From CBDCPI01 sp965220245 (GTDB lineage: Bacteria; Chloroflexota; Dehalococcoidia; Lucifugimonadales; UBA3495), in assembly GCA_965220245.1 (NCBI GenBank), contig CBDCPI010000014.1, positions 310,001-374,000 of the forward strand: DNA of 64,000 nt, in the 5' to 3' direction. The notes under the pieces were generated by a model that made no database searches, was not told the origin of the DNA, and saw only the letters and a program-made list of their open reading frames with translations. This document shows positions 52,433 through 60,359 of this stretch, one piece after another. Made by a program: the position numbers and the translations under genes. How positions within the stretch are numbered: the stretch's first letter is position 1; each line of letters opens with the position of its first letter.

Positions 52433-53023
52433 ATGGATGTTGTGAGTCGGCGCATCAGCCTGACCGCTTGGGGCCGTCTTTACGGTTTCGACAAGGCCAC
52501 CACTTCTCGCCTGCACCATGCCGGCAAGCTGCCTCCCGAGCTTCAGATCGAGCAGTTGCCCAACGGGCGCTACTATGTGGTGGTGCCGCCGGAGAACGAC
52601 GGGCGTTGTGTGGTATACGCCCGGGTGTCCTCTGGGGACCAGAAGCAGGACCTGGACCGGCAGGTGGGCCGGGCCGTCGAGTGGGCGACGCAGCAGGGCT
52701 GCCGTCCGGACGAGGTGGTCAAGGAGACCGGATCCGGTCTGAACGGGAAGCGTCCCCGTTTGCGGCGTCTGGTGGCGGACCACACAGTGAGCACCATAGT
52801 GGTAGAGCACCGGGAACGGGTGTGCCGTTTCGGCTTTGAATACGTGGAAGCCGCGTTGGCCGGGCGGGGAGCCCGCATTCTGGTGATGGATGAGGGCGAG
52901 CCGGAGGATGATCTGGTGCGGGATGTGACCGAGGTGATGACCTCGCTGTGCGCCCGGCTCTACGGACGGCCTTCGGCCCGGCGGAGAGCGGACCGGGCGT
53001 TGGCGGCGGCACAGGAGGGCTGA
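52433..53023 (+). CDS. tnpA: IS607-family serine recombinase TnpA
   Basis: A 196-residue IS607-type transposase with an N-terminal MerR-like helix-turn-helix (ISLTAWGRLYGFDKATTSRLHHAGKLP). A small serine-recombinase catalytic domain follows, with CVVYARVSSGDQKQDLDRQ holding the nucleophile Ser. The later VSTIVVEHRERVCRFGFEYVEAALA and DLVRDVTEVMTSLCARLYG are typical of the group. Its stop overlaps the start of tnpB (TGATG). IS607 elements move through a circular intermediate with little target choice. Confidence 0.88.
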   Translation: MDVVSRRISLTAWGRLYGFDKATTSRLHHAGKLPPELQIEQLPNGRYYVVVPPENDGRCVVYARVSSGDQKQDLDRQVGRAVEWATQQGCRPDEVVKETGSGLNGKRPRLRRLVADHTVSTIVVEHRERVCRFGFEYVEAALAGRGARILVMDEGEPEDDLVRDVTEVMTSLCARLYGRPSARRRADRALAAAQEG

Positions 53024-54660
53024 TGCTTTTGTCGGCCACCTACCAGGCGCGCATTTCCGGTTACGGGGATGTGGACCGTTGGGACGGGGATGCCGCGTTG
53101 GCGGCCTACGCCGAGCTGTACGGCCGGGTGCAGCGCAAGCTGTTTGCCGACGTTGCGGCTGGAAGTTCAGCCACCTTGCTGAAGAGCGCGTACCTGGAAC
53201 GGTACGGGATACCGGCCAGGATGTTCACCAGGAAGTTCAATGGAGTGCGGGTGTCGCTGGAGGGGAAGGCGGCATCCGTCAGGGAGCAGCAGAAGCGGCG
53301 GGCGGATGATCTCAGGCGCCGCATTGCCCGGGCTGAGCCGCAGGTTTCCGGTGCCGCCCGGCATGGCCGGCGGGGCCAGGTTCATCACCAGGTTCATCAC
53401 CAGGTTCATCAAAAGAAGCGGCGGTTGGCAAACCTGCGGTCCAAGCTGGCAGGGCTGGAAGCCGACATTGCTGCCGGGCGGGCACGGCTGTGCTTCGGTT
53501 CCCGGCGGTTGTGGCGCAAGCAGCACCACCTGGAGGCCAACGGATACGCCAGCCATGAGGAATGGCTCAGGGACTGGCGGGATGCCCGCAGCGGGGAGTT
53601 CTTCGTGCTGGGGAGCCGGGATGAGACCGCCGGCTGCCAGCTGTGCGTGGCCAGCATTGCCGGTGACGGCACGCTGACTCTGCGGATACGGTTGCCCGAG
53701 GGACTGGCCGAACGGCATGGCCGGTATCTGACCATCCCGGGGGTACGGTATGCCTACGGTCATGAGCAGGTGCTGGCGGCGCTGTGGAGCAATGTCCAGT
53801 ACGCCGCATACCGGCGGCAGCATGGTGACAAGGAGGCTCGGGCCACCGGTCTGGGCCAGGCCATAAGCTACCGGTTCAAGCGGGACTCCCGGGGCTGGCG
53901 GGTGTTCGTTACCACCCGGATGATGGAGGCGCCGGTGGTTACGGATAAGCGGCGCGGCGCCATCGGCGTTGATCTCAATGCTGACCACTTGGCGGTAGTG
54001 GAGACTGACTCCTCCGGCAACTGCCGGCGCGCCTGGCGGGCGCCGCTGGTCACCTGCGGCAGATCAACCCGTCAGGCTGAGGCCATCACCGGTGATGCGG
54101 TGGCGGGCGTCGTGGAGTACGCCCGGGCATCCGGCAAGCCCATCGTCATCGAAAAGCTGGACTTCCGGCAGAAGAAGGCTGCTCTGGAGGGCGAGTCCCG
54201 GCGGTACCGCCGGATGCTGTCCGGCTTCAGCTACGGCCGGGTCAAGGCTTACTTCATCTCCCGGGGCCACCGTGAGGGAGTTGAAGTACATCAGGTCAAC
54301 CCGGCCTTCAGTTCCGTCATCGGCCGGGTGAAGTTCATGGAGCGTTATGGGCTCAGCGTGCACCAGGCGGCGGCCCTGGTGCTGGCCCGGCGCATGCTTG
54401 GCTGTTCGGAGCGCATCCCCCGCCGGTGGGTCTGTCCCGCCGGCAACGGCGTCCATCTCGCCTTCACCGTACCTGCAAGGAAGCGGGTGAAGCACGTGTG
54501 GACGTACTGGGGAGCGATCTCGGGGCAGCTGAGACCGGCGCTTGCAGCGCAACACCGGCTGGGCAGGCGGAGACGCCGCCCCAATCCGGTTCAGGCTGTT
54601 GTGCGGACCCGTGGTCCGCAGGATGGCTTGAGCGGGGACCCGTTCGGTGTTCCCGGGTGA
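53023..54660 (+). CDS. tnpB: TnpB-like RuvC protein lacking the third acidic residue
   Basis: A 545-residue TnpB-related protein, the RNA-guided nuclease family carried by IS200/IS605/IS607. ATG 53023 overlaps the tnpA stop and follows AGGAGGG. RuvC-I is GAIGVDLNADHLAVVETD (Asp317), RuvC-II is IVIEKLDFRQKK (Glu377). Where RuvC-III would have its Asp, the sequence is LSVHQAAALVLARRM (His447). The CxxC zinc ribbon between RuvC-II and III is also missing. A basic N-terminal half holds a triple VHHQ repeat at about 120-130 coded by a 12-bp DNA repeat (53380-53415). Whether it cuts DNA is open. Confidence 0.82.
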   Translation: MLLSATYQARISGYGDVDRWDGDAALAAYAELYGRVQRKLFADVAAGSSATLLKSAYLERYGIPARMFTRKFNGVRVSLEGKAASVREQQKRRADDLRRRIARAEPQVSGAARHGRRGQVHHQVHHQVHQKKRRLANLRSKLAGLEADIAAGRARLCFGSRRLWRKQHHLEANGYASHEEWLRDWRDARSGEFFVLGSRDETAGCQLCVASIAGDGTLTLRIRLPEGLAERHGRYLTIPGVRYAYGHEQVLAALWSNVQYAAYRRQHGDKEARATGLGQAISYRFKRDSRGWRVFVTTRMMEAPVVTDKRRGAIGVDLNADHLAVVETDSSGNCRRAWRAPLVTCGRSTRQAEAITGDAVAGVVEYARASGKPIVIEKLDFRQKKAALEGESRRYRRMLSGFSYGRVKAYFISRGHREGVEVHQVNPAFSSVIGRVKFMERYGLSVHQAAALVLARRMLGCSERIPRRWVCPAGNGVHLAFTVPARKRVKHVWTYWGAISGQLRPALAAQHRLGRRRRRPNPVQAVVRTRGPQDGLSGDPFGVPG

Positions 54661-54770
54661 GATTCCCGGGCGGAGCCGCCTTGCACTGTTGGGGCGGCGG
54701 CACGGCGGAAGCCGCGTTTTCAGGGAAGGCTGATGCCGGTCCTGTTACTGGAGTCAACCTTTTTCACAAC
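54600..54770 (+). ncRNA. candidate omega/reRNA at the IS607 right end
   Basis: The region covering the tnpB 3' end and the bases after it holds several GC stems, such as GCGGACCCGTGGTCCGC and CCCGGGTGAGATTCCCGGG. In TnpB-carrying elements the guide RNA scaffold comes from exactly this place. This is inferred from position and stems; no transcript or guide can be confirmed. Confidence 0.4.
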
Positions 54771-54785
54771 GGCTAGGAGGAAACG

Positions 54786-55808
54786 ATGCCTTACTACATG
54801 TACGTTGCCTTGCAAGAGGATAACAAGATAGCAGTTTTTACTATTGACGCCCAGACCGGCGGGTTAACGCCTCAGCATGAGGTGTCCGTACCCGGCGGGC
54901 CGTTCACGCTGGCGGTCTGCCCGGACCGGAATTTCCTTTACGCCGGATGCCGCGACACTCCCCAGATAGCCAGCTTCCGGATCAACCAGGCCAACGGCGG
55001 GCTCACCCAGAACGGGAATGTACCGCTGGAGGCTTGGCCCGTCTACGTAGCTACAGACCGGAAAGGCAAGTTTGTGTTCTCGGCCTATTACCAAGGCGCC
55101 CATGTGGCGGTACACCCCATTGGGGATGATGGATCGGTTGGAGGCCCGCCCATCGAATGGCTGGCCACGGCAACTGGCGCCCACGCAATGCAGACCGACC
55201 CGACCAATACCTACGCCTTTGTGCCGCACATCGCCGGCAACGGTCCCAACGCCATATATCAGTTCCGGTTCGACGAAAACACCGGCCATATTACCCCAAA
55301 CTCGCCTGCCATACTGGAACTGAAAGCGTTTTTGGGCCCGCGCCACTTTTGCTTTCACCCCTCCCTGGATGTCCTCTACTTTTCCAACGAGCAAGGCTGT
55401 AGCGTGACCGCCTATCGTCTGGACACTGCCGCAGGAAGGCTATCGGCGTTTCAAACCATAACCACCCTGCCGGAGGGTTACACCGAGAGGAACACCTGCT
55501 CCCAGATTCAGGTCTCCGCGTCGGGGAGGTTCCTGTACGCTCCCAACCGGGGCCATAACAGCATCGCTTGTTTTTCGGTAGATACCGCCACCGGACAATT
55601 GACTGCCACCGGCATTGTTCCCTCCGAACCGATACCCAACGCCTTGTGCCTAGACCCCCAGGACAAGTTCCTCTACTCCGCCGGGCAAGAGTCGGGCCGC
55701 ATGGCCACCTTCAGTGTCAACCCGGATTCCGGAGAGTTGACTCTGCTGGAAACTTCTCCGTTGGGCAACAGGCCGTCTTGGGTCTCGATTACCGAGTTGT
55801 CCGGATAA
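54786..55808 (+). CDS. lactonase-family seven-bladed propeller (6-phosphogluconolactonase-like)
   Basis: A 340-residue YbhE-type beta propeller. ISV repeats recur, each with a strand ending like IAVFTIDAQTGGLTP and FLYAGCRDTPQIASFRINQANGGL. DPTNTYAFVPHIAGNGPNAIYQFRFDENTGHI and SASGRFLYAPNRGHNSIACFSVDTATGQL are classical lactonase-family blades. These enzymes hydrolyse 6-phosphogluconolactone or a muconolactone. AGGAGG precedes the ATG. It follows the IS607 element, which may have separated it from former neighbours. Confidence 0.86.
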   Translation: MPYYMYVALQEDNKIAVFTIDAQTGGLTPQHEVSVPGGPFTLAVCPDRNFLYAGCRDTPQIASFRINQANGGLTQNGNVPLEAWPVYVATDRKGKFVFSAYYQGAHVAVHPIGDDGSVGGPPIEWLATATGAHAMQTDPTNTYAFVPHIAGNGPNAIYQFRFDENTGHITPNSPAILELKAFLGPRHFCFHPSLDVLYFSNEQGCSVTAYRLDTAAGRLSAFQTITTLPEGYTERNTCSQIQVSASGRFLYAPNRGHNSIACFSVDTATGQLTATGIVPSEPIPNALCLDPQDKFLYSAGQESGRMATFSVNPDSGELTLLETSPLGNRPSWVSITELSG

Positions 55809-56040
55809 CCCGTACCGTGTACAGCAGGTGGTCCGGTGTTTGCTAGACCACCTGCTGCACGCTAGGAGCCGCCGATGTTGGAGCAAAGACCTCATCCGGC
55901 AGGAGGAGTCCGCCGGGGCGGTCTGCGTCGCCGCCGGTAAGCCGCCCGCCAGGCCAAAGGTCGAGTCAACTATACGTTTCGCCTGAGGATCCGCCTACAG
56001 CGCTACCCTCAGGCAGTTCGTGATTGCTGCCGGTCCGGGA

Positions 56041-57051
56041 TTAGCTGCTGATGAACGCCATCATCGATTCTTTCACTTCATCCAGCGTCGGCGTTGCGCC
56101 CACCGAGAGCTTGATTCCAAGGCCCTCGGTGATGGACTCTGCCAGATCGGCTGTCGCTGTCAGGTCTACTACTATCTCAACCGGCAGCAGGTTCACCGTC
56201 TCCAGCAGTCTCACGAGCATGTCCTGACGCTCAGTAGCTGATGGACCAGCACCTAGAATCTCCGTACTCAGCACTAATGAAGAATCTCTGTCGACGACAA
56301 GAGCCATCATTGGCAAGTAAGGCCGTTCTCCTTTCTCCTCCTGCATTGGAGTGGGGAGATAGAAGAAGGCCAACTCCCAGACCTCCGGTCCTTTGGACTT
56401 CGACTGGGCCAACCGCTGGAGCCGTTCCGCATCGGGATAAGGGACCGGCGCGGGTGGTTGTGGTAGCTCGAAGGGTTCCCATTGGTCCTGCCAGGCGCCG
56501 CCTCGAAAGACACGGGTCAGTACCAGACTGGGGCCGCTTTCCGAGTGGAGCACCGTTTCGCCACTGGCTGCCTTTGATGCCATGTCCATCACGTTTCGCA
56601 ACGCCATTGTCAGGAAGACAGCCTCATCTGCGTCCAGATGCCACGGCAGGTATCCTGGGATGGTGCGGCGAAACAGCGGCCATCTGCCGCGCCCTCTATA
56701 CTTTAAGCCCAACTCGCGAATGGTGGCGCGGTCCTTCGTCTCCAGGTGTTCCCTGTCAGCCAGCATGGCGGACAGAGCGTTGGTGTGGTCTAACGCGTCC
56801 AGCGACTCGGGATCGACCTCTCCCGTCATCAGCGTCAGATAACCCGCCAACCCGGCGTCGCCCATATATACGGCCAGCCCGTATGCCAACTCGCCGCTGC
56901 CCATGACTATGCAGTAACCCCTATATTCTCCAGAGGGATGCTCAACGGCGAGGACATCGCTGTCGTCCAGCCAGTCCCAGGGCGTCGCTTGACAGAAATC
57001 CCGGAACGCCTCGTGCAGGTCGCGCCACTGTTCCGTGGTTGGTTCAAGCAT
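56041..57051 (-). CDS. hypothetical protein, DUF6930/DUF7309-like
   Basis: A 336-residue soluble protein. The N-terminal half has YRGYCIVMGSGELAYGLAVYMGDAGLAGYLTLM, a pattern I recall from DUF6930/DUF7309 proteins in environmental bacteria. The C-terminal half, with PYLPMMALVVDRDSSLVLSTEILG and ESITEGLGIKLSVG, looks like a second alpha-beta module. No signal peptide, metal motif or membrane helix is visible. Family assignment is from memory and uncertain; I can give no function. Confidence 0.65.
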   Translation of the reverse strand: MLEPTTEQWRDLHEAFRDFCQATPWDWLDDSDVLAVEHPSGEYRGYCIVMGSGELAYGLAVYMGDAGLAGYLTLMTGEVDPESLDALDHTNALSAMLADREHLETKDRATIRELGLKYRGRGRWPLFRRTIPGYLPWHLDADEAVFLTMALRNVMDMASKAASGETVLHSESGPSLVLTRVFRGGAWQDQWEPFELPQPPAPVPYPDAERLQRLAQSKSKGPEVWELAFFYLPTPMQEEKGERPYLPMMALVVDRDSSLVLSTEILGAGPSATERQDMLVRLLETVNLLPVEIVVDLTATADLAESITEGLGIKLSVGATPTLDEVKESMMAFISS

Positions 57052-57310
57052 TGGTCCTCCCCAGCAATACTTCTTCCGAAATGGCTACTCGTTTCCTAGA
57101 TTCTACCACGATACATCCGGGAACCCCGGCCGAGTTCAGGCACGACATCGAAATCGTCATCGCGCTGCGGCACAAGGCCAGACGCTATCCCCCGCTTACC
57201 CCAGCCAAGGGCTGGGAGAAAATGTGCCAGCGAGGCGGAGTAATACGGCGCCAACAGATGGGTCGAGTTCACCCGTTCCATAGAACACCGGAAGAATGTC
57301 CGGAGGAGTT
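57052..57310. other. gene-free stretch, possible remnants
   Basis: Two short frames cross this stretch but neither has a ribosome site or family features. I take it as non-coding or decayed sequence upstream of the truncated gene fragment at 57311. Confidence 0.4.
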
Positions 57311-57523
57311 ATGGCGTTTGACAGGCCTCTCTGTCAGACTTCTCTCGACCAAGAAACCTTGTTTAGAATTTACTACAACCTTCTGAAACCCTCCGCGCTG
57401 ATTCTCGCGCCGCTGCTGCCCGTTGTGGCCTTCGCGGCGATCTCGCCGGGCCGCCGTACCAGCAGTCAGATCCCGCCGGAAATCGCCCGAGTCATCGCCC
57501 GCGAATCCGGCCCGCGCTCCTGA
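57311..57523 (+). pseudogene. gene fragment ending in the shared PPEIARVIARESGPRS tail
   Basis: A 70-residue frame with one hydrophobic stretch (LKPSALILAPLLPVVAFAAI). It ends in PPEIARVIARESGPRS, the same tail as the next gene. The tail DNA is part of a 77-bp direct repeat. It probably results from duplication of the downstream gene's end onto an unrelated fragment. No function is claimed. Confidence 0.4.
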
Positions 57524-57547
57524 ACCGTCCGGCGGCGTCCGCCCCCA
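57471..57547. repeat. 77-bp direct repeat, copy 1
   Basis: Matches 58026-58102 with one visible mismatch (GAGTC versus GAATC). It runs from TCCCGCCGGAAATCG across the stop codon to CGGCGGCGTCCGCCCCCA, so it covers coding and non-coding sequence alike. Confidence 0.8.
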
Positions 57548-57662
57548 TGCCTTGCCCCGCCTGCGGCATACTTGCCCCGCACAGTCCCGCAACCCCGAGG
57601 GGACGTTAAACGGATATAACCTATAACCGCCTGATTCTAAGGGTGATACTAAGGGTGATACA

Positions 57663-58078
57663 ATGAACAGCAGTGCCGGGCGCTCCCCATCTTGGGTCAT
57701 GGCCGACGGCTCGGCGTCTATCAGCGCCAGCGCGTTGATTGCAGTGCTAATCAACACTCCCCATCCCTAGCCGGACTGTGGGGTTTGGGATTCCTGCATG
57801 AGCTGACCAACAAAGAGGACGGGGTGATAATAGTAGCCTCGCTGCTGCTGTTCCCCTCTACACTCATCACTTACGGGGTGGCAAGAGTGATATTCGCAGC
57901 CAAAGAAGCGGTCGAGAAGAAAGCACTGGAAAAGGGTCGGCAAGAGGGCCGGCAGGAAGGCCAGAAGGCGGAACGCGAACGCATTGAGCGGGAGTTGGAA
58001 GCCTTGGCGAAAAGCGGCGTAGAGGTCCCGCCGGAAATCGCCCGAATCATCGCCCGCGAATCCGGCCCGCGCTCCTGA
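57663..58078 (+). pseudogene. small membrane protein with charged tail, frame broken at a C run
   Basis: ATG 57663, behind AAGGGTGATACA, starts MNSSAGRSPSWVMADGSASISASALIAVLINTPHP and then stops. One extra C in the run at 57759-57762 would carry it on into SLAGLWGLGFLHELTNKEDGVIIVASLLLFPSTLITYGVARVIF. That is one or two membrane helices, followed by a highly charged coiled coil (KEAVEKKALEKGRQEGRQEGQKAERERIERELEAL) and the PPEIARIIARESGPRS tail. Two copies of TAAGGGTGATAC lie just upstream. Family unknown. As with the M42 gene, a missed base is possible. Confidence 0.6.
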
Positions 58079-58102
58079 ACCGTCCGGCGGCGTCCGCCCC
58101 CA
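58026..58102. repeat. 77-bp direct repeat, copy 2
   Basis: Second copy of the repeat at 57471-57547, covering the 3' end of the coiled-coil membrane gene and the bases after its stop. Confidence 0.8.
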
Positions 58103-58116
58103 GCTCGATACGGATG

Positions 58117-58557
58117 TCAGCCCAGCCAGTCCTGGATGGCTGAGGCGTGTTCGGGGTAGTGAGCGTAGGTATCCAAGCGAATGCGCCCCGCTACCGGTTC
58201 CTGAAGTAAGGACTCATTGGGCAGCCCTTTCAGGAATTCGATGAGCTTGGCATGAGTCTCTTCGAACCCCCTGGAAATGTCCCTTAGGGGGACGGCCTGC
58301 TTTGCTTCACTGGTTCGCGCGTTGAATTCGTCGGGATCAGGGTAGCTTCGCATTTGACCGTTTGGAGATGCAAGAAACTGCGCGATGTTGTCCATGGCAT
58401 CGGCTTCCCAGGTGGTGACGTGGCCCATTAGGTCCTTGACCGTCCAAGTCCCAACTACCGGCAGGTCTACCATCCGGTCCGGGGGAACCCGGGCGATAAC
58501 CGCTTGCAAGTTCGCCCATTCGTGGGTAATCCGCTCAATTATCTCTTCCCTTATCAT
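58117..58557 (-). CDS. DinB/ClbS-like four-helix-bundle protein
   Basis: A 146-residue DinB-superfamily protein. WANLQAVIARVPPDRMVDLPVVGTWTVKDLMGHVTTWE supplies the first metal His in GHVTTWE. THAKLIEFLKGLPNESLL and YAHYPEHASAIQDWL give the later His ligands. The pattern is closest to the ClbS/DfsB branch, some members of which are hydrolases giving self-protection, while others are thiol-dependent enzymes. There is a weak ribosome site. The specific role cannot be read from sequence. Confidence 0.78.
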   Translation of the reverse strand: MIREEIIERITHEWANLQAVIARVPPDRMVDLPVVGTWTVKDLMGHVTTWEADAMDNIAQFLASPNGQMRSYPDPDEFNARTSEAKQAVPLRDISRGFEETHAKLIEFLKGLPNESLLQEPVAGRIRLDTYAHYPEHASAIQDWLG

Positions 58558-58589
58558 GTTAGGACTCCCTTACCGTGTATCCTACTCCC

Positions 58590-58943
58590 CTATCCCAGGG
58601 CCCGCACCGGCGCCAGGCGGTGGCCTACCGGGTCCACAACCAGCCGCATTCCCTGTAGAGTATCGGCCCCAATTAGCGTCGGAGCTTCATCATCGGCGAA
58701 TACGACAATTCGGATTGCTTCTCTGCCGTCCAACCTAAGCCTAGCTAGCTTCACCAATCTCCTCTTCAACGACCCGCCCGTCGGCCAAGTCGAACTCGAT
58801 TCTCTGCGTCGGGTCAATACCCAGGCGGCGCAGCATACTGCCGGGAAGCTGAGTGTAGCTGGCTCCGGTGTCAACCAGCGCGCGGACTGATTCGGATAGG
58901 CCGCCGTTAAGGCCCTGGACTTCCAGTGGCCAAAAGAATGTTC
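58590..58943 (-). pseudogene. second retropepsin-like protease, frameshifted by a 4-bp duplication
   Basis: A homologue of the gene at 8485-8841. The first frame (from MGTFFWPLEVQGLNG) has RALVDTGASYTQLPGSMLRRLGIDP with the catalytic DTG, then FDLADGRVVEEEIGEA and a stop. The other frame continues LRLDGREAIRIVVFADDEAPTLIGADTLQGMRLVVDPVGHRL, which aligns with the C-terminal half of the intact copy. The two frames join if one unit of a doubled GCTA/CTAG (about 58741-58748) is removed. A 4-bp tandem duplication is a likely real mutation, not a homopolymer error. Confidence 0.75.
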
Positions 58944-59090
58944 CCATGAGCAGACTTCCCCAACTATGAGAAGTTACAGCGGCAACCACACCGCGTGATC
59001 TCATTGAACGCGACGTGTCACCATCTTATTGAATTCTATATGACGGGCACCATTATCAAAAGAGGCAAGCTTCAGTAGCAGGCCCAAGGA

Positions 59091-60239
59091 TCAATTCCCG
59101 AAAATAAACCCGCCCAAGTCGCGGTCGTCAACGATGGTCTCGGTCAGGACCGCCCGTCCGATGTGACGGGCCAAGGATGAGGGTTTTTGCCCACCGAGGA
59201 GGCCGCCAGTACCGGGTTGAGCGTTAAGCCATGCGGCGGCGGCAGCAGCCTCGCTTTCGTCTTGATACAACAGATGAAACCGGACAGTGCTGGCCGATTC
59301 TTGGCCCAAGTATACGGCGCGGGATAAGACTTTGACTCGGCCGAAAGGGTGCTCGGCATCGCTAGCCGGAAGGTCGTTCAACGGTAGCACGTGAAGGAAG
59401 GCGGCTGGGGGTAAGCTGCTCAAGATTTCCGAAAGCAGCTTCGGCGGCTCGCCGCCGTCTTGGGCCCGATCGATCATCTCTTTGATCAACTGCGGAGAGA
59501 AGCCCATAAACAGGGTATCTTGGTCGGGAACGGCCAAGTAGACGGGATCGTAATCCGGAAACTCGTATATAGAAACGCCCCGGTAGGTCTCGCTTATCGT
59601 CGGCCCTCGGCCCCTTTCGACCAGTTGCTGCAAGCCTCCAAAATAGTATGGCGTCGGCAGTTCGCCAGAGTCCAAGAATTGGTCGATCTTGCTCTTTACC
59701 GACTCCGGATTATGGGCCAACGCCAAGTTCAGATGGTTCAAGGGAGCCAGGTAAACCGTGATGGGGTCGGGAGGGCGCCTGGAAAGGACCAGGATCTCAA
59801 TGCCCCGGTGGGCCCCTATCAATTCGGCCTCCAATTCGTCCGTCGTCTCATAGTTGGCCGCTTGCTCCAAAGTAGCTGCCAAGTTCTCAAAGTCCCCGGC
59901 CAAAACCCCGACGGCGTTATTAAAATCGCCCGACTGCGGGAAGCCGAAGACCCCTAGGGAAATATTGGCTGAACGAAGTGTATCTTCGTCAACCACTCGT
60001 CCGGTAGCGTTGATCAGGTTTCCAAAACTCGCGTCTACTTCCGATTGCAATCCCGGACGCCCCCACAAGGCTTGCACGTCGGCCAGCATGTATTCATAGC
60101 TGCTGGCCGGCAGCTTACCAAGCAAAGTTTCCGGAGTGGCCGTCTCATTGCCGCAGGAGGTGGCGGTGAATGAAACCAAGGCGACTATTGCCATCACCGA
60201 CGAGAGTCCTACATATGCAGCGGAAAGCCGGTTAATCAT
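59091..60239 (-). CDS. lipoprotein with DUF3352-like body
   Basis: A 382-residue lipoprotein: hydrophobic signal (VGLSSVMAIVALVSFTATSC) with the lipid-attached Cys followed by GN. The body starts LLGKLPASSYEYMLADVQAL. That is close in form to LPADTQVYASINLRPG of the neighbour at 60360-62024, so I take it as a divergent DUF3352-type protein. These have no known function. It follows that gene by about 120 bases on the same strand, suggesting co-transcription. It is attached to the outer face of the membrane. Confidence 0.7.
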   Translation of the reverse strand: MINRLSAAYVGLSSVMAIVALVSFTATSCGNETATPETLLGKLPASSYEYMLADVQALWGRPGLQSEVDASFGNLINATGRVVDEDTLRSANISLGVFGFPQSGDFNNAVGVLAGDFENLAATLEQAANYETTDELEAELIGAHRGIEILVLSRRPPDPITVYLAPLNHLNLALAHNPESVKSKIDQFLDSGELPTPYYFGGLQQLVERGRGPTISETYRGVSIYEFPDYDPVYLAVPDQDTLFMGFSPQLIKEMIDRAQDGGEPPKLLSEILSSLPPAAFLHVLPLNDLPASDAEHPFGRVKVLSRAVYLGQESASTVRFHLLYQDESEAAAAAAWLNAQPGTGGLLGGQKPSSLARHIGRAVLTETIVDDRDLGGFIFGN

Positions 60240-60359
60240 TATTGGGGCCGTCGTTCCCTAGCGAAAGCGCTCCAGAGCCCAACTGCTCCAGCGGAGGAGG
60301 GTTGGGGCAAGGCGCGGGACGCAGTCTTCTTAACATTAGTCTAGACTGATCACATCCGG

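Noticed and set aside
57039..57386. A 115-codon plus-strand frame between the DUF6930-like gene and the tail repeat
   Set aside because: No homology recognised, no ribosome site, and it overlaps a better-supported fragment. Treated as decayed sequence.
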